Positions 1 to 6,043 are shown, counted from the first letter of the stretch. The stretch is DNA of 7,611 nucleotides from an uncultured Clostridia bacterium (GCA_904397185.1 CAJFOL010000075.1:1-7611); one strand, 5' to 3'. Notes: a model not told the origin generated them from the letters alone. Made by a program: numbers and translations.

Positions 1-161
1 CTAGTTTGTTAGAGCGGAGTTACAATCCATGCCTAAACATACTTAAGCGGACAATGATTCAAACTAAGTTTGATCGTCCAACATTTGTTTGGAAAGAGCG
101 GAAATATAGCCTAAAATGTAAAATACACTCAATTAGACATACATTTAACATTTCTTCGTCT

Positions 162-181
162 CATACGCACGCGTGCGCGCG
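162..181. repeat. 20-bp alternating pyrimidine/purine tract containing a 12-bp palindrome
   Basis: Every base from 162 to 181 alternates pyrimidine-purine, mostly CG and CA/TG steps, which is the sequence pattern that favours left-handed Z-DNA under negative supercoiling. Inside it, CGCACGCGTGCG (166-177) is a perfect 12-bp palindrome. It is a GC-rich island within strongly AT-rich intergenic DNA. The pattern is seen directly; a Z-DNA or protein-binding role is inference. Confidence 0.7.
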
Positions 182-256
182 ATACAGGAATTATTTATTT
201 TATTTATCAACAAACTATTACTATTATATTCTATTTCTATTTCATCTTCTATTTAG

Positions 257-330
257 GGTTATCTTTGGTTATCGGTTGGTTATCTTTTGGTTATCTCTTA
301 GATGCCACTTGGTTATCTTTTGATTATATC
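257..330. repeat. Phased 11-bp direct repeats (GGTTATCTTTT-like)
   Basis: The heptamer GGTTATC occurs at 257, 267, 278, 289 and 311, with degenerate copies near 300 (AGATGCC) and 322 (GATTATA). The copy-to-copy distance is 10 or 11 bp (22 bp across the degenerate copy), so the repeats fall on nearly the same face of the helix. The fullest unit is GGTTATCTTTT. It is not a DnaA box (TTATNCACA) and is far too short and tightly spaced for CRISPR. It could be an iteron-like protein-binding array or a decaying microsatellite. Confidence 0.7.
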
Positions 331-526
331 TCTTAAAATCACTCAAATTCTATAAAAAATTTGTTAAATTCACTATAAATTAACGGCTCCATCCCATACT
401 TTTAAAGCATGATTTATCTTCTATTTTGGCAAACCCAGTCTATAAAATATAAGCATTTTTAAAACATATATTTACTGAGCCTCAAACTTTTATTTGTCAA
501 AAATATTGCCATAATAAAAGTACAAC

Positions 527-562
527 ACAATAAAAAGCCTGACATTTTTGTGTCAGACTTTT
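527..562 (-). terminator. Rho-independent terminator of the lipoprotein/membrane-protein operon
   Basis: On the minus strand AAAAGTCTGACA (562-551) pairs with TGTCAGGCTTTT (544-533) around a 6-nt loop. The only non-Watson-Crick pair is a G-U wobble on the minus-strand RNA; the same position is a C-A mismatch on the plus strand. The stem is followed by TTTTTATTGT. It lies about 45 bp past the stop codon at 607-609. The wobble and T-tract both favour function on the minus strand. Confidence 0.85.
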
Positions 563-606
563 CTTTATAAATTTAATTTTATTTTAATAAAACTTTGGCT
601 TTATGT

Positions 607-1761
607 TTATTGTTGGCTGGCTTTTTTTCCATTTGTCTCTATCCTCTTTTGTGAGGCTCTATACTTTATAATCTCATATGCTATATATAGCCCTGCCATT
701 ACGAAGGTGGACACGGCAAGAGTTATATAGTATGATTCAATTGTTGTGCCTTGATTTATGGTAAGTGCAAGGACAATACCAACAATACCTAGTAGCACTT
801 GCAAGATAATATAGCCGATTGTCAATTTACTGCTAAACAATCTTGCACTGCTTAGCATTGCGATCACAAGTCCCACAAACATTATAATCCTGGTCACGTC
901 CATATCTGCAAGCACCACTCCGTCTTTAACGACAACTTTTATGAATGCCGATAAAAACAGAACGGCAGAGGCGATTTTTAAAATCAATTGTATTAAATTC
1001 TTATTGCTCTGCCCATCAAATATCATCGCACAAAGCATGAGCAGACAGTCAAGCATCAACAAGAAGTTGATAATACTGAGAGTATCATTATGAGTGCGAG
1101 CAACCGTTGTAACTACAAGCGATGCTATAAACAATGCAATTGAAGCAAATGCGAAAGCATATTTTGTTACTTTATGACCGAGTTTAGAGAATGTCAAACT
1201 TACAAGAAGCCAAAGAGCGACAATAAGCATTAAAAACATTGTGTAGATAAGGGTTATATCTCTATTTTTAACATTTACAATCATAAATATGAATGAAATA
1301 ACTGCCATAAGAAGTAAAAGCAATGCACTCCACTGGAAGTTTTTTCTCTCTTCAAACTTCTTTGTCATGTAAAATAGTGCCATAAAAATCAATGCACATG
1401 AGAAGATGATATTTGTTTGATTGATATGGTAAAAATAGATACCATTATCCATAAAATACTTGATAAAAGCCCAAAGTAGAAGTACAATGGTGACACCTAA
1501 AAAGCAGGTCTCAACAATAAATTTTACTTTGTCACCCTTATTTTTCACAAACCTATAGATATTCAGTCCGAGTTCGGCAAGAGCGAACACAAGACAAAGG
1601 ATTATAGAGACAAGGCTAAGCCATCTGCAATAATAGGTCGGTCTTATTGCGGTGTTTTTAAAAATAAACACCACAACTATATTTATAAGTGCGACAAACA
1701 ATGACAGGACATAGCCTAAACTCATCTTATTCAATAAAAGTGATACTTTTTCTTTTGTCAT
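607..1761 (-). CDS. 12-TM integral membrane protein of unknown function, built from repeated TM hairpins
   Basis: The 384-residue protein has about twelve predicted membrane segments (near residues 15-34, 47-69, 81-103, 117-133, 144-163, 168-190, 201-220, 228-248, 256-277, 290-308, 314-334, 345-366), short loops and a basic, probably cytoplasmic C-terminus. I do not recognise the family. The two halves look related: AFIK-x3-(D/K)(N/D)G with a following T-x2-I near residues 98-119 recurs near 271-293, an offset of 173 that also aligns TM3-6 with TM9-12. The gene starts 12 bp after the stop of the upstream lipoprotein gene, with an AGGGG ribosome binding site six bases before ATG, and is followed by a terminator, so it is the second gene of a two-gene operon. 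No ATPase, transferase or peptidase motif is visible. A role in presenting or supplying substrate to the lipoprotein enzyme is only a guess from context. Confidence 0.85.
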   Translation of the reverse strand: MTKEKVSLLLNKMSLGYVLSLFVALINIVVVFIFKNTAIRPTYYCRWLSLVSIILCLVFALAELGLNIYRFVKNKGDKVKFIVETCFLGVTIVLLLWAFIKYFMDNGIYFYHINQTNIIFSCALIFMALFYMTKKFEERKNFQWSALLLLLMAVISFIFMIVNVKNRDITLIYTMFLMLIVALWLLVSLTFSKLGHKVTKYAFAFASIALFIASLVVTTVARTHNDTLSIINFLLMLDCLLMLCAMIFDGQSNKNLIQLILKIASAVLFLSAFIKVVVKDGVVLADMDVTRIIMFVGLVIAMLSSARLFSSKLTIGYIILQVLLGIVGIVLALTINQGTTIESYYITLAVSTFVMAGLYIAYEIIKYRASQKRIETNGKKASQQ

Positions 1762-1773
1762 GATTATCCCCTA

Positions 1774-3135
1774 TTAGAATTCATAGTCTTGATAAGCAAC
1801 TTGGTCACCGTTTGGATAGTAAACTCTTACACCATCGCCAAGAGTTCCGTTTTCAATAAGGCTTGGAAGTGGTTGCCCAAGAGTATTTAAGTCATTATCG
1901 GCTAAAATAAAGAATAATGTCATGTTTGGTTGAGCATTCATGTAAAGGGTTGATGAATAACCTCCAATTTTGATATCATCGCCATATGCCCAGATAAGCA
2001 CTTCCATAGGTACTTGCCCTGGAAGAACCTTTATGTTGTTCTCTTCGCAGTATGCTACACGTCTTTCGTATGCACCTTCGCAGTCGTTTGAAGTCCAGCC
2101 TGCACCCTTCTCATTTGCGGTAGTTGATGGGTCGTCAAGTCCCCACGATGGGTGTGGTTTGATAACTATATTATAATCAGGATAGTCTTCCATGATTTGA
2201 TTGAAGAATACTTCAAATTTCTGCTCAGCGGTTCCGTTTTTAACTTCATCTGTAAGTGAACCAAATTCCTCTCCTGAGAAAGATGTTCCACAAACGACAA
2301 GTGTCTTTTTACCATTGTCTTGTTTCATAATTGGGTCAATATATGCAGAGTCAAATACGGCATCCTTGAATGTTTGTTGTCCTTCAGCAGAAAGGTCATT
2401 GAACATTTCTGTAAGGTTTGCTTTAACAGTGTTTACACTCTCAAGATATGTGTTCATCTCTTGGTCTTGACTTTCAAGAAGTTCTGGATATTGAAGCATA
2501 TATTCAACATTATTTTGCATAGCATAAACATATGTTAAATCATAGTGATATGCATCAATTGAATATTGATAAGTCCCATTTTTAACTTGTGCTAAAACGT
2601 CTTCAAAAGCATCTACGTCAGCCTCAAAGTCTTGAGAACCTGTCTCTGAACCATAAAGTTGAGTGAAGTAAGTATAAGAGCCTGTTCCATCTTCAAGAAG
2701 ATGAACTGTATAATTTGCAGTTGGGATATCCTGTGCTACAAATATTCTAAGTGCTGCCTCGCAAGCATAGTCTGTTACGTAAAAATCAAATGTTACACTT
2801 GAATCGTTCATGTATAGGTCGAGAACGGTGTTTGCAATTTCGTCTACAGCCTCTGAAGAAATGCCGACAGATGGTGCATTGTTGTTTTCAAGCATCTCAA
2901 AGCCTAATTTCTCAGGGTTTGTAAAAGTTTGTTGCCTTCCGTACCACATATATGTAGTATCATCACTCTCAAGACAACTGAGAGTCGCCATCATTGGTGG
3001 AACGGTGGCATTAGTCAAAACAATATTGTAATGCCCTTCTTCAGGCTCTTCACCACAAGCCATCAAAAGCATAGGACAAAGAAGTAAAACTACAGCAAGA
3101 AAAATACTAAAAATACCCTTTTTAGTCCGTGTCAT
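1774..3135 (-). CDS. Lipoprotein with a GT80-like sialyltransferase (PM0188 family) domain
   Basis: The 453-residue protein begins with a basic n-region, a hydrophobic stretch (about 8-23) and a lipobox LMAC with lipidation Cys27, so it should be anchored on the outer face of the membrane. The rest carries, in order, motifs I recall from family GT80 sialyltransferases such as Pasteurella PmST1: a beta strand plus VPPMMATL (about 38-52), FDFYVTDYA (116-124), LLEDG (146-150; the acidic D/E-D/E-G motif with the catalytic base), an LS-x-E-x-Q segment (248-253), CGT (282-284), KPHP (326-329; the HP motif), PMEVL (376-380; conserved Glu378) and YSSTLY (393-398; the Ser pair that contacts the CMP phosphate). 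Spacing matches the family except for roughly 22 extra residues between KPHP and PMEVL. The family reaction is transfer of sialic acid from CMP-sialic acid to a sugar acceptor. Some Photobacterium GT80 enzymes also carry lipoprotein signals. The ATG follows AAGGAGA with 7-nt spacing. GT52 is the main alternative family; acceptor and linkage are unknown. Confidence 0.75.
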   Translation of the reverse strand: MTRTKKGIFSIFLAVVLLLCPMLLMACGEEPEEGHYNIVLTNATVPPMMATLSCLESDDTTYMWYGRQQTFTNPEKLGFEMLENNNAPSVGISSEAVDEIANTVLDLYMNDSSVTFDFYVTDYACEAALRIFVAQDIPTANYTVHLLEDGTGSYTYFTQLYGSETGSQDFEADVDAFEDVLAQVKNGTYQYSIDAYHYDLTYVYAMQNNVEYMLQYPELLESQDQEMNTYLESVNTVKANLTEMFNDLSAEGQQTFKDAVFDSAYIDPIMKQDNGKKTLVVCGTSFSGEEFGSLTDEVKNGTAEQKFEVFFNQIMEDYPDYNIVIKPHPSWGLDDPSTTANEKGAGWTSNDCEGAYERRVAYCEENNIKVLPGQVPMEVLIWAYGDDIKIGGYSSTLYMNAQPNMTLFFILADNDLNTLGQPLPSLIENGTLGDGVRVYYPNGDQVAYQDYEF

Positions 3136-3166
3136 ATTAAATCTCCTTATAAAAATAATTGAAATT

Positions 3167-3182
3167 TAATTACATGTAATTA
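3167..3182. promoter_or_regulatory. 16-bp perfect palindrome near the predicted transcription start (candidate operator)
   Basis: TAATTACATGTAATTA is a perfect 16-bp palindrome. It lies just downstream of the predicted start point (about 3183-3185) of the lipoprotein operon and upstream of its ribosome binding site, a classic location for a repressor operator. It could also form a small hairpin at the 5' end of the mRNA. The symmetry is seen directly; the operator role is inferred and no regulator is identified. Confidence 0.5.
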
Positions 3183-3190
3183 TTAACCCT

Positions 3191-3220
3191 ATTGTAACTC
3201 CCCACCCGACTTTTTGTCAA
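3191..3220 (-). promoter_or_regulatory. Sigma-A type promoter of the lipoprotein operon
   Basis: On the minus strand a perfect -35 box TTGACA (3220-3215) is followed after 18 bp by TACAAT (3196-3191), one base from the consensus TATAAT. This gives a leader of roughly 50 nt before the ATG at 3135. The operon is therefore probably transcribed independently of feoAB upstream. Confidence 0.65.
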
Positions 3221-3235
3221 CTAATTTAACACATT

Positions 3236-3256
3236 TTTTTGTAAATTTTACAAAAA
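3236..3256. promoter_or_regulatory. 21-bp inverted repeat and TTGACAA repeats upstream of the lipoprotein promoter
   Basis: TTTTTGTAAA (3236-3245) and TTTACAAAAA (3247-3256) form a perfect 10-bp inverted repeat around a single T, beginning 16 bp upstream of the -35 box. Two more minus-strand TTGACA hexamers lie at 3259-3264 and 3280-3285, 21 bp apart. The spacing is near whole helical turns, as expected for an activator or repressor array. AT-rich DNA can produce such symmetry by chance, and the regulator is unknown. Confidence 0.35.
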
Positions 3257-3503
3257 GTTGTCAAAAACACTGAAAATGTTGTCAAAAGATTTTTTATTGT
3301 TTTGAGTAATAATATTTTTATATAACTATATAATTTATTTCATATACCATTTTATTTTTAAAAATATGTGACAGCAAGATATTTTTTTGAATAAATATGA
3401 ATATGGAAAAACAAAAGGATAACTCTAAATTTAAAATAATCTGCATAAAAGCACCAAAATGGCTGAGTTTTTTATTGAGAAAATTTTTAAAGTCAGGCGA
3501 ATA

Positions 3504-3613
3504 GGATGGTGGCACTTGCCACGATAGCCTTTTGGCTATCGTCAAGACACATCTGTAGATGTGCCTTGGATATTTTTAGGTTCACCTAAAAATATCGGCA
3601 AGTGCCACCTACC
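3504..3613 (-). other. Cloverleaf element: outer stem enclosing three hairpins, fully paired four-way junction
   Basis: An outer 13-bp perfect stem pairs 3508-3520 with 3597-3609 and extends by three more pairs (3504-3505 and 3503 with 3612-3614) past a 2-nt internal loop. Inside are three abutting hairpins: 3521-3542 (9 bp, TTTT loop), 3543-3568 (11 positions, TGTA loop) and 3569-3596 (12 bp, TTCA loop). No base is unpaired at the junction. The one imperfect pair (3547/3564) is A-C on the plus strand but G-U on the minus strand, hinting that the minus strand is the functional RNA or single strand. The element begins at the feoB stop codon (3609-3611) and would form its immediate 3' UTR. No long ORF or terminator T-tract is associated. 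It could be a MITE-like mobile repeat, an mRNA 3' element, an independent ncRNA or a cruciform recognised as DNA. Confidence 0.85.
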
Positions 3614-5768
3614 TTTTACATTTTCTTTTACATATACTTTTAAATGGACAAGTTTTGCCCTTCTTGCAATTTTTCACCACTACTACCACAGAAATTACAA
3701 TTATAAGCACAGCAAGAATAGTTAAAAACACCTTCCAAAAGCCAAATACTTCAAAACATCTACCAACCGTATAGATTACAAATGTGGTCAAATAGGCAAC
3801 GACAAACTCGACTAGCACTCCAATAAACGTCCACTTTGCTCCAATTTCCTTTAATAGAACAGAAAAAGTGGATATGCAAGGGAGATATAGGAGACAAAAT
3901 ACCAAGAAGGATATCGCCGAACTTCCACTTGCAAAATATACCGCAGAGGCACTCGAAAGCACAGAGACTTGTATCATTTTGTGCGACTCTACTCCATTAA
4001 ACATTGCAATTGATGACAAAACAACCTCTTTTGCGACAATACCTGCAATCAAGGCGGAGACAAGTCCCCAACTTCCAAAACCTAGTGGCACAAAGAGCGG
4101 TGCAAGAAGCCTCCCAAATGTTTCAAGCATACTCACTCCATCTGATGAGATAAACTTAAAGGTTATTGTGAAGTTAGAAAGCACCCAGACAATAACATTC
4201 ATTGCAAGGATAAGACTTCCCACCCTTGAAATAAAGAGTTTTACGTTTTGCCATAGAACAGAAAACGTCCTCTTTATACTCATCATGCGGTACGGCGGAA
4301 ACTCTAGTATAAAAGACTGCTCTTTACTCTTCAAAAAGGTCTTTTCATAGATATAGGAAAGAGTTATTGCGATGACAATGCCAAGAAGAAATAATCCAAC
4401 TATAACAAAAATATTGCTCGCACCAAAGAATGCCCCACCAAGCACTGCATAGATAGGAAATTTGGCCGAACAACTCATGTAAGGTGTCAAAAGTCCAATT
4501 TTTATTTTGGAGTTTTTATCCTCCATATTGCGAGCAGTCAGAACAGCAGTTGTCGAACATCCAAAGCCCATCAAGAGTGTGTATACACTTTTCCCAGACA
4601 GTCCAACCTTGCCTAAGATATCTTCAAAGACGAATGCCACACGCGAAAGATAACCGCTATCTTCAAGAAGCGACAAAAAGAAAAATAATAGTGCGACTTG
4701 TGGCAAAAATGTTAAAATTGAGCCTACCCCACCAATGAGAGCCACTTCAATAAGGCTGACCAGCCAACTTCCACTCCCGCACCTGTCAATCAAAAAATCA
4801 ATGAGAGGTTGTGAAACAAACTTGTCAAGCAAAAACCCAAGCCCATCACTTAGCCATGCTCCAATCGAGAAAAAGGTCAAATAAAAGCAGACAAATAAAA
4901 TGAGTAAAAATATCGGTAAAGCCAAAAATCTGTTGAGTAAAATCTTATCAAGACTGCTTTCTCCGTAGACATAACTTCGCTTGCTTGAAAACTTTTCCAT
5001 CAAATCATAGATATAATTATATCTTGATGAGGCGACCTCTTCTATGCAATCAAAATTTTCGTTAACCTCTAATTTATTTTTAATATCTTCATCGTCTTCA
5101 AGAAGTTTAATTTTATAAAATTGTGCTAAATTTAAGTTATTTTGGGTATTTTTTGCGATTTTTTCGTCGATTTCTTTTAATTTATCATAATTTTCATTTA
5201 AAATATATTTTAAATATGGAATGTTATAATTATTTTTTTTACCATTTTTCAAATCATTTGTAAGGTCAATTATCGCTTCGCTCACCTGCTTTTTGCACGA
5301 CTTTTCTCCAGCATTTATATAGACGACTTTGATATTTAATGCTTTGCCTAGCCCTATGAAGTCAATTTTGCAAATCTTCTTTTTATCAATTTGATTGACA
5401 AGCAAGATAATAGGACAGCCTAGTTCCATTAAGGATAGAGTCAAATATAAATTACGTTGCAAGTTGCTAGCATCGCAAATATTGATAATTATTCTATTGT
5501 TATGCGAAAAAATATAATCGGTGGCAACCTTTTCTTCAAAACTGAGCGGACTCAGTGAGTAAATTCCAGGTAAATCTACAATATTTATTTCGTGGTCTTG
5601 ATATCTATATCTGCCAGTCTTTTCCTCCACCGTCACACCATGCCAGTTGCCAACGTGTTCGTGAGCATTTGTAAGTGTGTTGAAAAGTGTGGTCTTGCCA
5701 GTGTTAGGATTGCCTACCAAATTGACATCAATAACCTCACTCTTGCCTAAACTACTTGTCACAGTCAT
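3609..5768 (-). CDS. feoB: Ferrous iron transport protein B (FeoB) with a fused C-terminal Cys-rich segment
   Basis: This is the main membrane permease of the Feo system, importing Fe(II) across the cytoplasmic membrane with an N-terminal G-protein domain. Visible GTPase motifs are GNPNTGKT (G1, 19-26), a Thr in the switch around 45, DLPG (G3, 65-68) and NQID (G4, 125-128); the G5 loop is probably INAGEKS (about 151-157). A helical, Lys/Asn-rich regulatory domain spans roughly 165-275. The membrane part follows, with the two Gate regions and the conserved GFGCST-x-A-x3-ARN segment near 400-412. At 719 residues it is within the usual range. After the last Gate region there is one more TM segment (about 677-697) and a tail with four cysteines (C700, C706, C712, C716 approximately), resembling the separate FeoB-associated Cys-rich membrane protein of other Firmicutes. 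Its ATG overlaps the feoA stop (ATGA), indicating translational coupling. Its TAG stop lies at the edge of the cloverleaf element. Confidence 0.95.
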   Translation of the reverse strand: MTVTSSLGKSEVIDVNLVGNPNTGKTTLFNTLTNAHEHVGNWHGVTVEEKTGRYRYQDHEINIVDLPGIYSLSPLSFEEKVATDYIFSHNNRIIINICDASNLQRNLYLTLSLMELGCPIILLVNQIDKKKICKIDFIGLGKALNIKVVYINAGEKSCKKQVSEAIIDLTNDLKNGKKNNYNIPYLKYILNENYDKLKEIDEKIAKNTQNNLNLAQFYKIKLLEDDEDIKNKLEVNENFDCIEEVASSRYNYIYDLMEKFSSKRSYVYGESSLDKILLNRFLALPIFLLILFVCFYLTFFSIGAWLSDGLGFLLDKFVSQPLIDFLIDRCGSGSWLVSLIEVALIGGVGSILTFLPQVALLFFFLSLLEDSGYLSRVAFVFEDILGKVGLSGKSVYTLLMGFGCSTTAVLTARNMEDKNSKIKIGLLTPYMSCSAKFPIYAVLGGAFFGASNIFVIVGLFLLGIVIAITLSYIYEKTFLKSKEQSFILEFPPYRMMSIKRTFSVLWQNVKLFISRVGSLILAMNVIVWVLSNFTITFKFISSDGVSMLETFGRLLAPLFVPLGFGSWGLVSALIAGIVAKEVVLSSIAMFNGVESHKMIQVSVLSSASAVYFASGSSAISFLVFCLLYLPCISTFSVLLKEIGAKWTFIGVLVEFVVAYLTTFVIYTVGRCFEVFGFWKVFLTILAVLIIVISVVVVVKNCKKGKTCPFKSICKRKCKR

Positions 5769-5992
5769 GCCGTCACCTTTATAGCCGTAGCGATGTCCTT
5801 TCGAAGAGTTAAACAGTATCCGCCAACTTCAATAAGATATGCTTTTTTAAGTAATGACACTCTCACCACCTTTATTTTTTGATTAGGCAAAAGTCCAAGT
5901 TCATAGATACGTCTTTTTATCTTAAAAGGCAAATTTTCAACCGAATGAATAACATAAACCTTACCAATTTTACCTTGAGTCAAACTTATCAT
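5765..5992 (-). CDS. feoA: FeoA, SH3-like ferrous iron transport protein A
   Basis: The 75-residue protein has the usual length and pattern of FeoA, a small cytoplasmic SH3-like barrel that works with FeoB: a Gly-Lys-Ile-Gly turn near residue 7, the characteristic RRIYELGLLPNQKIKVV core (27-43; compare R-x(2)-LG(L/I)xPG in the family), and the C-terminal strand with GGYCLTLRKDIA. It is first in the feoAB operon and overlaps feoB by four bases. No Shine-Dalgarno sequence precedes the ATG; the upstream bases are all A/T apart from one C, and an in-frame TAA lies four codons upstream, so there is no earlier start. Translation may be leaderless or rely on an unstructured A/T-rich leader. No convincing Fur box was found. 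Confidence 0.93.
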   Translation of the reverse strand: MISLTQGKIGKVYVIHSVENLPFKIKRRIYELGLLPNQKIKVVRVSLLKKAYLIEVGGYCLTLRKDIATAIKVTA

Positions 5993-6025
5993 GTTATATT
6001 TTTATTAAAAATTTATTCTTGTATG

Positions 6026-6041
6026 ACTTTTTTTAAAAAGT
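6026..6041. promoter_or_regulatory. 16-bp inverted repeat between divergent feoA and nrdR
   Basis: ACTTTTT (6026-6032) and AAAAAGT (6035-6041) form a perfect 7-bp inverted repeat with a 2-bp centre, just upstream of the nrdR -35 box in the 98-bp divergent spacer. It could be an operator serving one or both genes, but A/T-tract symmetry of this kind is common in such DNA. It resembles neither the Fur consensus nor the NrdR box. Confidence 0.25.
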
Positions 6042-6043
6042 AT

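Larger units (their letters stand above)
1..526. other. Intergenic region with no supported gene
   Basis: No coding sequence is supported here. The longest open frame (plus strand, 6-323) has no ribosome binding site, an implausible composition (runs of Tyr, Phe and Leu from AT-rich DNA) and runs through a short tandem repeat. Three items stand out and are described separately or here: an alternating purine/pyrimidine tract (162-181), a phased 11-bp repeat (257-330), and a small perfect inverted repeat CAAACT-A-AGTTTG at 60-72. From 331 to 526 I see only AT-rich DNA. The gene to the left is outside the window. Confidence 0.6.
3136..3503. other. Intergenic region between feoB and the lipoprotein operon
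   Basis: Apart from the promoter, palindrome and repeats listed separately, this stretch is AT-rich and shows no gene. A minus-strand frame of 75 codons (3318-3545) lacks a ribosome binding site, shows no recognisable motif and runs into the cloverleaf element, so I treat it as chance. A weak AT-only inverted repeat (3360-3367 with 3379-3386) is present. No convincing T-tract terminator for feoAB is seen. Confidence 0.6.

Noticed and set aside
6..323. Plus-strand open frame of 105 codons at the left end
   Set aside because: No ribosome binding site, no recognisable motif, composition typical of translated AT-rich DNA, and it reads through the 11-bp repeat array.
257..330. Short repeats considered as a CRISPR array
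   Set aside because: The units are about 7-11 bp with no spacers of CRISPR length.
680..691. GCTATATATAGC palindrome, superficially like an NrdR box
   Set aside because: It lies inside the coding sequence of the 12-TM protein and lacks the ACAC/GTGT ends of an NrdR box.
1970..3031. Several plus-strand open frames opposite the lipoprotein gene
   Set aside because: They overlap the lipoprotein coding sequence with its lipobox and ordered GT80-like motifs; none has a motif or ribosome binding site of its own.
3318..3545. Minus-strand open frame of 75 codons between feoB and the lipoprotein gene
   Set aside because: No ribosome binding site or family resemblance, and its start lies inside the cloverleaf, whose structure explains that sequence better.
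3504..3613. Cloverleaf considered as a tRNA gene
   Set aside because: The arm lengths, 4-nt loops and absence of T-loop and anticodon features do not fit a tRNA.
3868..4738. Plus-strand open frames opposite feoB (3868-4350 and 4484-4738)
   Set aside because: They are antisense shadows of a clearly conserved FeoB coding sequence.
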